The notes below the pieces were generated by a model. It was not told the origin of the DNA. It did not search any database and saw nothing but the letters and a program-made list of their open reading frames with translations. From positions 2,728,001-2,792,000 of the forward strand of contig NW_027043829.1 of the NCBI RefSeq assembly GCF_037102585.1: DNA of 64,000 bases, given 5' to 3'. The stretch comes from Saccharomycopsis crataegensis (Eukaryota > Ascomycota > Saccharomycetes > Ascoideales > Saccharomycopsidaceae). Each line of letters opens with the position of its first letter. Position 1 is the first letter of the stretch. Below, one piece after another: positions 51,401 through 60,822 of the stretch. The translations under genes were made by a program, and so were the position numbers.

Positions 51401-51443
51401 CCGTGACTAACTACATCTAGTATAGTCGCATCGTAATATAACA
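51401..51443 (+). repeat. Gypsy-1 3' LTR, right piece (U5 end)
   Basis: CCGTGACTAAC...TATAACA, directly followed by AACAT and the 5' LTR of Gypsy-2. Two further bases (AA, 51399-51400) can be counted with it. Confidence 0.92.
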
Positions 51444-51448
51444 AACAT

Positions 51449-51652
51449 TGTTGTAGTATGGTTTGAGCTATTGGTTATAGGCAATGATACACGTGCTCAT
51501 AACCATAAGCTCATAACCATTAGTATATAATTATAGTCGTCGATTATGAAAAGTTTTCAATATATATGATCTCTGGTTCTTCAGAGAGTATTACTAAATC
51601 AATCCTAACCCGTGACTAACTACATCTAGTATAGTCGCATCGTAATATAACA
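51449..51652 (+). repeat. Gypsy LTR (5' LTR of Gypsy-2)
   Basis: 204 bp, TGTTGTAG...TATAACA, near-identical to its 3' partner, which points to recent insertion. Confidence 0.95.
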
Positions 51653-51744
51653 ATTGGTAGCACCACTAGGTTTTTAGTTTTACAGACTCCACTGATTATA
51701 AACTTCTGTTGTCGTTTAATAGCATAGCTTGGTTATCCTAGTGT

Positions 51745-54700
51745 ATGACTGTATTTGGTTTAAGCCCTAGCTCAGACGAAGAAGATAATTATTCAGGCGA
51801 AGAAAACGAGATGAGTATGCCGGGTGGACCGTTGGACGATTCTAATCGTCTGTTGCTCATGGAGCTCGTTGAAATGCTTCACGGTAAAGAGAAGGCCGGT
51901 CGCGTGTTAGACCCTATGGAGGTCAAGTTTAACGGAAAGCCGTTTAGTACAGGGATGCTTGCCCGCACTCCCATGGCATTGCATGACTTCTTCCAGTATG
52001 CAGAACACCAGATGCCACTTAATTGGAATGACAAGTATAAGATGAGTTTTATCGTGAGAAACGTGGCTCAAGATACTTTTAGAAGTTTTTCTTCTTTCTC
52101 TGACTCCTTGCCGTCAGATATCTCTTATAGAGCCTTTAAGGCTCAAGTGCTTGCGCACTTTTCTAGAGTTGATATGGTTGACATTTTGGAAAGAACATTG
52201 TGGACAATTGCGCAAAAAGGAAAAGCGCTTCTGTCCCACGTTGCTGAGTTTCAAGCGAATGTTGTGTACATTCCAGATTGGTCAGAACGTTCAAAAATTA
52301 ATCGTTTTATCGATTCCTTGGACCCGCGTTTGCAGAAGCACATTGCAGATGCAGGACGCATTTATGAGAAATTAGATGATGTGATTTCTCATGCACTTAG
52401 TATTAATGATCTTACTGAAAGAACCATCCATACTCTGACTATCCCTATGCCGTCTACGTTTTCGCCTATGGATAGAGGTGGTCCGATGCCAATGGAATTG
52501 GATGCTTTGCAATCAGTACCAAGTTCTCGGGGAAACTCATACCCTCGCAAGTCTAGTGGTAAGATTGCCGCCCTCTGCAAGAAATTTAATCTCACCCAGG
52601 AGGAGGTGAGGCTGTTGCTTATTCTTGGAAATTGTTTCCAGTGTAAAGGACACGGACATCAGAGCATGGACTGCCCTCGCCGTGGTGGTGGTGGGTCTGG
52701 TGCTCGTTTGGCTCACCTTATGGATTGCGTCCAAGAGGAGGACCATGCAGTTCCGTATGAGGATGTTGTTGCTTTCAAGGTTCCTGTTACTATGGGACCT
52801 GCTGGGTTTGTTACCAAAGCTCTTATTGACTCTGGGGCGAGTTACAGTTTTGTGAATCCGTCGATTTTGCCTAAGCTCGGTTATGATAGTGCCGATCTTA
52901 CTAGGATTAGCCCAAGAACAATCAAGACTGCAACTAATCAGTATGATGCGGTAGACAGGTATGTGATTATCCCTGTTACATTTAACCATACTGTTGTGAA
53001 GATCCGTTGTTATGTGCACCCGATTGTTTCACCTACTGTTATTGTGGGGCTTCCATTCATTAGAGAATATGCCCATCTTATTGATTTTGCTAATCTTACT
53101 GTGGGAGATGTGGGGGTGGACGATTTGGATGAGAAATCTATTGAAAGTATTAGTGCTATGGCTGCTCTTAGCCTGGATCCTGTTGAGATAGACGATCCTA
53201 GATTAGAGAAATTGTTGTTTGATTATGCGGATATTTTTGCGGAGAAGCTTGGGATTAATCAAGTTGTTGAGTCTCGGGGGGCAGATAATATCAGGCTTGA
53301 ACCGATGTCGGAAGAAGTTCCAACGACCCCGTATATTCCGAAGGTTAAGATTGCTCTTTTGCATGAGGTTAGAAATCATATTAGGCGTATGGTTGATTCT
53401 AAACTTATTCAACCCTCTAACTCGCCTTATTCTTCACCTTTTCTAGTTGTCAAGAAGAAGACTGGGGAGATTCGTTTGGTTATTGATTTTCGTCAAATCA
53501 ACCTTTTATTGAAAAGGTTTAATCAGAACCTTCCCAGTTACGATGAATTGATCCAGATCTTTCTGGCCAATAAGGTGTTCTCAACCGTGGATTTAACGGA
53601 AGGCTTTCATCAACTTACCCTCGATGAGAATTCTAGTAGATTCACGGCTTTTGAGTTTGAAGGGCTCAAGTACGAGTACTTGAGATTACCCTTCGGACTC
53701 ACATCAGCCCCTTCACACCTACAATCATACTTAGCCAAGAAAATATCACACCTTTCAACTGCCCGTAATTATGTTGATGATGTTCTCTTGGCGTCGCCAA
53801 ACAGGGAAGAGCATTTGGGTTTGCTCAAGCAGTTTTTTGATGTGTGTCGGGAGAACAAGTTGTTTTTGAAAAGGCTGAAATGCAGTTTTATGAGCTCTAA
53901 GGTTCGCTTTCTTGGTTGGGAAATTGGTCCGGATGGAGTTGAAATCCCTGATGATACTAGGGAAGTAATTCGGAAATTGAAGACCCCTGTGAATGCCAAG
54001 GAGTTGCAGAAAACTCTTGGATTCACGAATTATTTCCGTCATTTCGTTGCCAGCTATTCGGACTTAGTGGTTGAACTTTACCAATTTGTCTCCAAAAATC
54101 TCGAATGGGATATGGAGACAGTTTCCAAAAGGTTCGCTTCTTTGAAGCAAGCCTTGTTGGAAACCAAGGTACTAAGTGTTCCACTTTCGACTGATCCCGC
54201 TACTGTATTTGTAATTGAGTCTGATGCTTCAGGAATTGCAATTGGGGGGGTATTGAAACAGTTAATCCCTGGGTCCGATGAGCTGCAAATTGTTGGTTAT
54301 TACCTGCGGAGCCTTTCAATCCACGAAAAGAATTATCCAATTAGAGATAAAGAACTTTTAGCCGTTGTCTACTTATTAGACAAGACGGCCCATTTGATAT
54401 TTGGTCATAGAATTGTGGTAAAGACTGATCACCAATCCTTGTCTGTGTTGCTTAAAGGAAATAAGGAAGCTGAAAATGACAGGGTTAAAAGATGGATTAC
54501 TAAACTCGCTGAGTTTGATATTGTGTTAGAATATGTCAAGGGTACAACAAATGAGTTAGCTGATTACCTCTCTCGTTATGTGGGGGCTTTGGAATCGGTA
54601 ATCCCTGCAGTTAATTTAACTGAAGCAGAAATCAAGGCTTCGATTGAATCGGATGAGTATTTTGCGGAGATTAGTAACAGTTTAAGGTTAATTGAGGACA

Positions 54701-56214
54701 AGGATAATAAAGCAAGTGATAATGCCAGCGATGTCGCAGAAACGAGAATTGATGAAGAAGATGTTAATGGTGATAGACTCGATGTGAGTCAGGGTATTTT
54801 GAAGAATTTTAAATTGATTGATGGTAAATTGTTTGGACGTACCAATCAATCTCCGTGGCGCCGGGTTGTTGGGGCGCTGCGGGCCCGTAGGTTAATTGAG
54901 TATGAGCATGGCAGAATGCATGCCGGGATAACTCAATTATACCTCGGGCTATCTTCTAAGTTTTATATGCGAAATCTTATGAAGATTGTCACTGCAGTAG
55001 TTGGTGGATGTGATACTTGTTTGAGAACAAAAATACGCCAACACCATTCCCATCCTATTATGGCTGTTGATCCTCCAGGATTCACTTTCCAAAGAATTCT
55101 GATTGATATGATTACTGGATTGCCGGAATGTGGAGGATGTGATGCTATCCTTACCGTTGTTGATGATTTTTCGAAATTTTCTATTTTTATTGGATGCAAC
55201 AAACAGATTGATACAATGGGTGTTGCTAAGGTGTTGTTCCATAATGTATTTGTGTATTATGGTATTCCGTGTTTTATTCGCTCTGATCGTGATATTCGTT
55301 GGGCTAATAGCATTGCCAAGGATATTTCGAAGATTATGGGATTTAAGTATCATCTCACGGCTGCTAACAACCCTCGTGGAAATGGTGTGGCAGAAGCCGC
55401 TAACAAGAAGGTAGTACAGCTCCTTCGTACTTTTGTTTCTGAAAATAAAGGTGATTGGTTGAGTTATTTGGCTGTGGCTCAGACTGCTATCAATTCATCT
55501 ATTCACTCGGCTACCGGTATTTCGCCTTTCCAAGCGGTTTTTGGTCGCCAACCGTTGCTTCAATTGTCTGAACCTCAAGTTGTTGATATTGCTCATCACC
55601 TGATTAGTGAGTGGGGGAAGAGATTGAGGGCAATTCATTGGGCCGTTTCAGAACAATTATCCCTGTATCAGCACCGGATGAATATAAGTGCCAATGCAGG
55701 AGCAAGCTTTGATGATTATACAGTTGGTCAGTACGTGCTTGTGCATCGCGAAGCGTACACGAATAGTACTCGATACAAAAAAGTGACTGATGTGTATTTT
55801 GGTCCTTTTAAAGTAGTCAAGGTTATTAACAAGAATAGTTTTGAAATTGATTTACCGATATTAAACCTTAAATCAAGGGTGATTAATGCGAGGTTTTTAC
55901 GTCCTTATTCGGTGCCTGAAGCTGCTTTTATTGATCTTCCCCGGACTGTTAATGAATTTAAAGCTAGAGCTTCTGAGGTTAATGGTATTTTAGGATATGA
56001 TCCTGACACTAGGTCTTTTGATGTTACCTTTCGGATGGCTCGTCCTGGTCATTGCTTTACGGTCCCGGTTGATGTTTTTGTGGATAGTGTTCCACTGGGT
56101 TTACAGAAGAACCTCTATGAGTCCATTAAGGACTTCTATGGTTCTTCTAGTATTCCTATCTGTAGAAAACCGTTGTTGGGTCGTTCCTTTCAAAGTTTGA
56201 ATAGAAGATCTTGA
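51745..56214 (+). CDS. Gypsy gag-pol polyprotein, 1489 aa
   Basis: Single-frame Ty3/gypsy polyprotein. Gag 1-290; CCHC knuckle CFQCKGHGHQSMDC (297-310); protease LIDSGASYSF (361); RT with VIDFRQINLL (579) and NYVDDVLLASP (675); RNase H with IESDASGIAIGG (823) and DKELLAVVYLL; integrase finger (about 1054-1095), core with ILIDMITGLP, IRSDRDIRW and NPRGNGVAEAANKK (1118-1220); GPY/F-type module YFGPFKVVKV (1350); C-terminal tail of about 120 residues. RT-RNaseH before integrase is the gypsy order. The tail could contribute to targeting, since no clear chromodomain is seen. Confidence 0.95.
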   Translation: MTVFGLSPSSDEEDNYSGEENEMSMPGGPLDDSNRLLLMELVEMLHGKEKAGRVLDPMEVKFNGKPFSTGMLARTPMALHDFFQYAEHQMPLNWNDKYKMSFIVRNVAQDTFRSFSSFSDSLPSDISYRAFKAQVLAHFSRVDMVDILERTLWTIAQKGKALLSHVAEFQANVVYIPDWSERSKINRFIDSLDPRLQKHIADAGRIYEKLDDVISHALSINDLTERTIHTLTIPMPSTFSPMDRGGPMPMELDALQSVPSSRGNSYPRKSSGKIAALCKKFNLTQEEVRLLLILGNCFQCKGHGHQSMDCPRRGGGGSGARLAHLMDCVQEEDHAVPYEDVVAFKVPVTMGPAGFVTKALIDSGASYSFVNPSILPKLGYDSADLTRISPRTIKTATNQYDAVDRYVIIPVTFNHTVVKIRCYVHPIVSPTVIVGLPFIREYAHLIDFANLTVGDVGVDDLDEKSIESISAMAALSLDPVEIDDPRLEKLLFDYADIFAEKLGINQVVESRGADNIRLEPMSEEVPTTPYIPKVKIALLHEVRNHIRRMVDSKLIQPSNSPYSSPFLVVKKKTGEIRLVIDFRQINLLLKRFNQNLPSYDELIQIFLANKVFSTVDLTEGFHQLTLDENSSRFTAFEFEGLKYEYLRLPFGLTSAPSHLQSYLAKKISHLSTARNYVDDVLLASPNREEHLGLLKQFFDVCRENKLFLKRLKCSFMSSKVRFLGWEIGPDGVEIPDDTREVIRKLKTPVNAKELQKTLGFTNYFRHFVASYSDLVVELYQFVSKNLEWDMETVSKRFASLKQALLETKVLSVPLSTDPATVFVIESDASGIAIGGVLKQLIPGSDELQIVGYYLRSLSIHEKNYPIRDKELLAVVYLLDKTAHLIFGHRIVVKTDHQSLSVLLKGNKEAENDRVKRWITKLAEFDIVLEYVKGTTNELADYLSRYVGALESVIPAVNLTEAEIKASIESDEYFAEISNSLRLIEDKDNKASDNASDVAETRIDEEDVNGDRLDVSQGILKNFKLIDGKLFGRTNQSPWRRVVGALRARRLIEYEHGRMHAGITQLYLGLSSKFYMRNLMKIVTAVVGGCDTCLRTKIRQHHSHPIMAVDPPGFTFQRILIDMITGLPECGGCDAILTVVDDFSKFSIFIGCNKQIDTMGVAKVLFHNVFVYYGIPCFIRSDRDIRWANSIAKDISKIMGFKYHLTAANNPRGNGVAEAANKKVVQLLRTFVSENKGDWLSYLAVAQTAINSSIHSATGISPFQAVFGRQPLLQLSEPQVVDIAHHLISEWGKRLRAIHWAVSEQLSLYQHRMNISANAGASFDDYTVGQYVLVHREAYTNSTRYKKVTDVYFGPFKVVKVINKNSFEIDLPILNLKSRVINARFLRPYSVPEAAFIDLPRTVNEFKARASEVNGILGYDPDTRSFDVTFRMARPGHCFTVPVDVFVDSVPLGLQKNLYESIKDFYGSSSIPICRKPLLGRSFQSLNRRS

Positions 56215-56224
56215 CGGGGGGAAT

Positions 56225-56428
56225 TGTTGTAGTATGGTTTGAGCTATTGGTTATAGGCAATGATACACGTGCTCATAACCATAAGCTCATAACCATTAGT
56301 ATATAATTATAGTCGTCGATTATGAAAAGTTTTCAATATATATGATCTCTGGTTCTTCAGAGAGTATTACTAAATCAATCCTAACCCGTGACTAACTACA
56401 TCTAGTATAGTCGCATCGTAATATAACA
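56225..56428 (+). repeat. Gypsy LTR (3' LTR of Gypsy-2)
   Basis: 204 bp. Its U5 end faces tRNA-Gly, with AACATCACGTT between. Confidence 0.95.
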
Positions 56429-56439
56429 AACATCACGTT

Positions 56440-56510
56440 GCGTGGATGGTTTAGTGGTAAAATTCAACTTTGCCATAGTTGAGCCCCGGGTTCGATTCCC
56501 GGTCTACGCA
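56440..56510 (+). tRNA. tRNA-Gly(GCC)
   Basis: 71 nt, identical in sequence to 9374-9444. Full cloverleaf with GCC anticodon. Its upstream region is the shared target of Gypsy-1, Gypsy-2 and LINE-gamma copy 1. Confidence 0.97.
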
Positions 56511-57216
56511 TCACAACTTTTTAGCACTTATTTTAAAGTTAATTTGCTTATTTTTTTAAGAACCAACAACTGGAAGCTGTTGTTTTTCACTAATAATCAA
56601 GCTTGCTTTTTAATTCATGTAAATAGGTTAAGACTCAGGAGAAGCTAGCACCCGAAAATTTTTGCTTATCACCGCTGGAATGTAATTCTATTGTTAGAAT
56701 TCTACAGGTCTGCAAAGTACTTCAATATATATAAAGACGAAACAAACGCACTCATGTATAATAACAAACACTTTAGATAATAAAGTTAAGTATAAGGACA
56801 GTAGTAAGGGCAAAAAGCACGACAGCTAGCAACCTTAAACCAATAATGGCTGTAAATATAATCTTGATAGCAACGACTATAATATTTATTAGTAGAGATC
56901 TAATGATCTGGTTCCTAGTATATGACCTACAGACCCCTTGACTGTAAGATCTCGAACTTGTGACAACAGAGCGCACTTTTATCAGAAGAGGTAATTATTG
57001 TACATAGGTGTCCGGCGTTTTTCTTGTCGGAAAAACATCGCTCCACCATAGTACACAAAATTACATGAAGTACCCTTAAGTTAAGTGATATATAAAAACG
57101 AACTATTGGAGGTTGTACTTTACTTAAAGCTACATTGCAACACTAATTTATTTTAAATGCCCCCATTATTGTCAATTGAACAAAAAAGAAGCCAACATTG
57201 ACTCTACAGCTTTTCG
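56511..57216. other. Unique spacer between tRNA genes, no gene recognised
   Basis: About 700 bp of AT-rich sequence not repeated in the window. The largest ORF is 67 codons on the minus strand (56773-56976), mostly hydrophobic with two possible membrane spans, and is not supported by anything else. A 7-bp perfect stem GTTTTTC-TTGTCG-GAAAAAC lies near 57017-57040. It may be host intergenic DNA or decayed LTR material. Confidence 0.5.
56518..56522 (+). terminator. Pol III terminator of tRNA-Gly
   Basis: TTTTT, 7 bp after the tRNA 3' end. Confidence 0.8.
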
Positions 57217-57223
57217 AAAAAAA
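57217..57223 (-). terminator. Pol III terminator of tRNA-Phe
   Basis: Seven T on the minus strand directly after the tRNA 3' end. Confidence 0.85.
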
Positions 57224-57327
57224 TGCGAATTCTGTGGATCGAACACAGGACCTTTAGATTACAAGACTCAGATAAACCTCGCGGTAAATACTTCAGTCTA
57301 ACGCTCTCCCAACTGAGCTAAATCCGC
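57224..57327 (-). tRNA. tRNA-Phe(GAA) with intron
   Basis: 104 nt. The D and T arms are almost base-for-base yeast tRNA-Phe (GCGGATTTAGCTCAGTTGGG; GTCCTGTGTTCGATCC). Anticodon GAA, with an intron of about 31 nt after position 37. It lies 10 bp downstream of tRNA-Glu on the same strand. Confidence 0.97.
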
Positions 57328-57337
57328 CAAAACAAGT

Positions 57338-57409
57338 TTCCGATACCGGGAGTCGAACCCGGGTTTGCTCGGTGAAAGCGAACCGTGCTAGCCGTTACAC
57401 TATATCGGA
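57338..57409 (-). tRNA. tRNA-Glu(TTC)
   Basis: 72 nt, no intron. TCCGATATAGTGTAACGGCT at the 5' end as in yeast tRNA-Glu; anticodon loop CTTTCAC (TTC). Upstream is an LTR end stub at 13 bp and a LINE. Confidence 0.97.
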
Positions 57410-57422
57410 AGAGTACGGTTTT

Positions 57423-57461
57423 TGTTATATTATGGGATCATGGTTAGGTTGAGTCCTGGTT
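57423..57461 (-). repeat. Divergent gypsy-type LTR end stub upstream of tRNA-Glu
   Basis: On the minus strand it ends ATAATATAACA like the gypsy LTRs, with a related but clearly different sequence before it (AACCAGGACTCAAC against AACCCGTGACTAAC). The U5 end faces the tRNA. The rest is replaced by LINE-beta copy 2 after GGTT. Confidence 0.65.
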
Positions 57462-57471
57462 ACTAGATTAC

Positions 57472-60400
57472 ATCACCCTCCAAACCCAGCTTACCACTCT
57501 CAGAGCGAGAAGCAACAATAAGACCATCAACATTATTCTCGGAGGTGACTTTAACAACTTTGTCAATTCAAGAGACTCTGCTAACTTCCGTTCTCGCGAA
57601 CAAAGATCGTCCGAGTCGCTTAAAAAGCTAATCAAAACTTTCAAGCTAGCAGATATCTATGAACATCCAAAATTGCACCACATTAAAAAGAATTGGACTA
57701 ACCAATCCACCACGGAAGAAAGTAGTCGCAGAATAGATCGTTTTTATATCAGTCAGTCCATGATCTCCGACAAAAACAGATTTCATATTCAAATGTCCCA
57801 ACAAAACTATCTAAAGTCTTCTTCAACTCACGATTCTATTATTCTTGAAATCAACACTCAACCTCATGCAATGACTTACATCCCCCAACATAATATCATT
57901 AAAAATCATATTATTCAATGGCTTCTGAAGATCAAGTTTCCACCCACTGTGAACTCTACTTCAGACCTCATTTCCGAGATTCGCTTGAAGCTGAATTTTT
58001 TGACGATGGTACACAAGAAAATAACAGAAAATACTGATGAACCAAATTATTATGACCACATAAGAACTAGGTTCCACCAACACTCCATACCGCGCCCAAT
58101 CAAAGCCCTCAAAGCTTCAGATGGCGCTTTATTGACATCACAGCAAGACATGCTTCTAGAAGTAACCAATTACTATCAAAAACTCTACGATGGATCTCGT
58201 GGTTCAAAGAGCTCGGAAAATATAGAAAGGTTCATCAACGCCTCCTTGGGAGATCAGTTACCACTAACCAACACTGAATCCAACAACTTGAACAAACCAA
58301 TCACCATGACAGAATTGGAATATGCCGTTACTGAATCCAATACTCAATCCGCCCCCGGGGTAGATGGTATACCATACGGCGTTTATAAGTCTCTCTTTCC
58401 TCAGATAAAACACATACTTCTAAAAGAATTTAACCAAATTCTTTCTTCAGGGGAAATTCCATTCAACTATCGAACCATAAAATTCACTCTCATACCAAAA
58501 CCAAACAAAGATGTTCAAAAAGTGGAGAATTACAGGCCCATAGCATTAATCAACACAAATTTGAAACTCTTTTCCAGCATCATCAACGCCCGTTTGCTCC
58601 CGTTCTTGCAAAAAATTATCGGCCCAAATCAAGTTGGTTTCATACCTGAAAGATCCTCCTTCTCTAATATAACAATTTTCGGTGACTTGCTTTCCAGTTT
58701 AATATCCCCACAAGACAAGCCACATGTCAATCATTCTACTAACCACCGAATCATGCTTGCTGACTTTGAAAAGGCTTTTGACCAGATTTCCCATCTATAC
58801 CTTAAAATATTACTTCGAAAACTCAATTTTGGAAAAATGACGGAAACTATTCACGCTATCCTTACCAAAGCCCTCGGAACCATTTGCCTAAATAACATTA
58901 CAGGCCCTTCTTTCCCATTAAGAAACGGAACCCTTCAGGGCAACCCACTTTCACCAACAATTTTCGCGTTAGCCCTTGAACCTTTTCTAAGAGCCATCCA
59001 AAGATTAAATAAAGGATTCAGTTACAACCATAAGATCCAACCAAACATCATCCCCAGAGTCAAATACCTTGCCTATGCAGATGATGTTACCTTATTCTTG
59101 AGAGATCATAATGACTTCAAAAACACTATGAAGATAATTCAGGCGTTCGAACAAGTCAGTGGTTCTAAATTAAACAAAAGCAAATCCAGATTAATTGTTC
59201 CATGCGATCAAATACCATTCCAGTCCGACTTCCAAATAGATATTGCTGACAATAATTATGAAATCCAATATCTAGGCGTTAAAATTGGGAACTCGTGTCA
59301 AACCTGGCCTAATACTCTCCAAAAAGACATCAGCACCAAATATTACATGACCAACATGAATTCACTACCAATATCAAGTCAAATAGTCGGATATAACACA
59401 TATATCTTGTCTAAGCTATATTACCACGAGATTCATGCACCTATGCTTCCAGACCAAATAGATTTGCTAGAACAATCCATCAAAAACCAGGTGAACAAAA
59501 AACTGAAAATCTCCATGGACACTTTAAAAACAAGCCCATTGAAAGGAGGATATGGCATGGTGGATATCAAAAGCCAATTGAGCTACCGCAAGGCAAAAAT
59601 CTTTCAACAACTCTTTCTCCAATCTTTAAACCCATATTGCCAGTTACTCCGATTCAAGCTCCAACTAGCAATAAACATGATCATCAAACAAAATCTATCC
59701 GAGGAAGAGCAGTCGATACAAGGATATATAAAAACCCAATACTGGTGGCGGTTAATATTGGGTGACCAGATCAATATCAAGAATAAGAGAGAAAGCAGGT
59801 CCATACTCAACCAGGTTATAAATCTTCCAATGTTTACCACAGCGGAAAAATGTGCTTTTGTAGCTTGGTATAAATTATTGTCCAAACCAATATCTCAACA
59901 ACAAACATTGAGCCCAATGAATATCAAACACTCAGACCTTGCCAAGTCCATTCAAGACGGTATACCAACTATCTATCAAATGGAGATCCCAAAACTGGTC
60001 ATGGAGTTTGAACACAAACAGGGAAGCAAGAAAAAAAGAGCCAGAATTGATAAACATAAATTATCCACCACTTTAACCAATATCCAAGAAGTCACCCAAA
60101 CGAAACAAAACTCTTTCTGGAAGAGACTCCACAAATACCAACATAATAGCCCTGGTTACTTTGAAAACATACACATATTCCACTTAGGTGCTGAACAATT
60201 TTTTTACCAACATAGAAAATGTCACTATTGCGGGCTCGAAACCGTCTCTCAAGACCAACAACATGAATCACCAGAACTCCAAGTCAAGATCAAAATGACC
60301 CATTTCCTAATTCAATGCCCATTATCAACTGAGTTATGGTCAAGATTGAAAATCCCAATTCCATTAGCATGGAATAACTTAATCGCTCCCAATTATTCAG

Positions 60401-60531
60401 AATCAACAATCAAAAAGATCGACCGCTATCTATGCTATCAACGCAAACTCTCACGCCTAAGATATCATAACCAAATTGATTGGAACACATCAATTAACAA
60501 CTTGATTTATATCATTACTACTGGGAGCTGA
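57472..60531 (+). pseudogene. LINE-beta ORF2, lacking only the N-terminus (about 1019 aa)
   Basis: Open from the truncation point to the natural stop; the first methionine in frame comes later. It keeps most of the endonuclease (GGDFNNF, RRIDRFYIS, STHDSI), the whole RT (APGVDGIPYG, ADFEKAFDQISH, YADDVTLFL) and the C-terminal CHYCGLETVSQ segment, and so shows the ORF2 that is split by copia in copy 1. The endonuclease N-terminal strand is missing, so it is not a complete gene. Confidence 0.93.
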
Positions 60532-60627
60532 ATAGTCGATCAAAACAAAAAAGAAAAAAAAAAAAATTAAAAAAAAAAACAATAACAAAAAAAAACATTT
60601 TATTTAAATACTAATAATTATCACTAA

Positions 60628-60659
60628 AGGGTTTTTCACCATATGATATGGTTTTCCCT
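60628..60659 (+). other. Conserved 3'-UTR hairpin of LINE-beta copy 2
   Basis: Same AGGG/CCCT and CCAT/ATGG stems as at 40337-40368, with one loop base different (ATATGATAT against ATAGGATAT). Confidence 0.55.
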
Positions 60660-60822
60660 AACATATATAATGAGCATTAGCTTATAAGATTTTACATAGA
60701 TATATATAATTATATATTTATTAATAAATCGAACTTTGAAGGAAAAAAAAAAAGAAACTTTGAAGGAAAAAAAAAGAAACAAAAAAAAAAAAAATTGAAA
60801 AAAAAACTTATAAAAAGCTATA

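Larger units (their letters stand above)
23289..51443 (+). mobile_element. Gypsy-1 (Ty3/gypsy), split by four nested insertions, AACAT duplication
   Basis: Ty3/gypsy LTR retrotransposon, plus strand. 5' LTR 23289-23493; TGGTAGC primer site at 23496 (matches the 3' end of initiator tRNA-Met except for later bases); gag from 23586; further segments at 40464-42758 and 43161-44947; 3' LTR in two pieces (44958-45116 and 51401-51443). Nested inside: Copia-1 copy c with LTR pieces, LINE-beta copy 1, a Copia-1 solo LTR, and LINE-gamma copy 1. AACAT stands at 23284-23288 and 51444-51448, which fits the 5-bp target duplication. The segments are nearly identical to Gypsy-2, so the element is young although broken by about four insertions. 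Confidence 0.88.
51449..56428 (+). mobile_element. Gypsy-2 (Ty3/gypsy), whole, AACAT duplication, 11 bp from tRNA-Gly
   Basis: 4980-bp element with 204-bp LTRs (51449-51652 and 56225-56428), TGGTAGC primer site at 51655, one open polyprotein frame and a G-rich polypurine tract (ACGGGGGGAAT). AACAT precedes (51444-51448) and follows it (56429-56433). The 3' end is 11 bp upstream of tRNA-Gly(GCC), the position expected for Ty3-type integration at Pol III start sites. It looks whole and young. Confidence 0.96.
57471..60761 (+). mobile_element. LINE-beta copy 2, 5'-truncated
   Basis: ORF2 from the endonuclease onward, 3' UTR with hairpin and A-rich tail. It is nearly identical to copy 1. Eight or nine bases (ACTAGATTA) lie between the LTR stub and the first matching base. 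The 5' end faces tRNA-Glu. Its tail (GAAGG plus A runs, partly duplicated) leads straight into LINE-gamma copy 2. Confidence 0.93.

Noticed and set aside
56773-56976. 67-codon hydrophobic ORF in the spacer between tRNA genes
   Set aside because: Short, AT-rich, no homology recognised and no start context or neighbour to support it.
56930-56976. AGTTCGAGATC on the minus strand, resembling a B-box
   Set aside because: Only 8 of 11 bases match and there is no A-box at tRNA distance.
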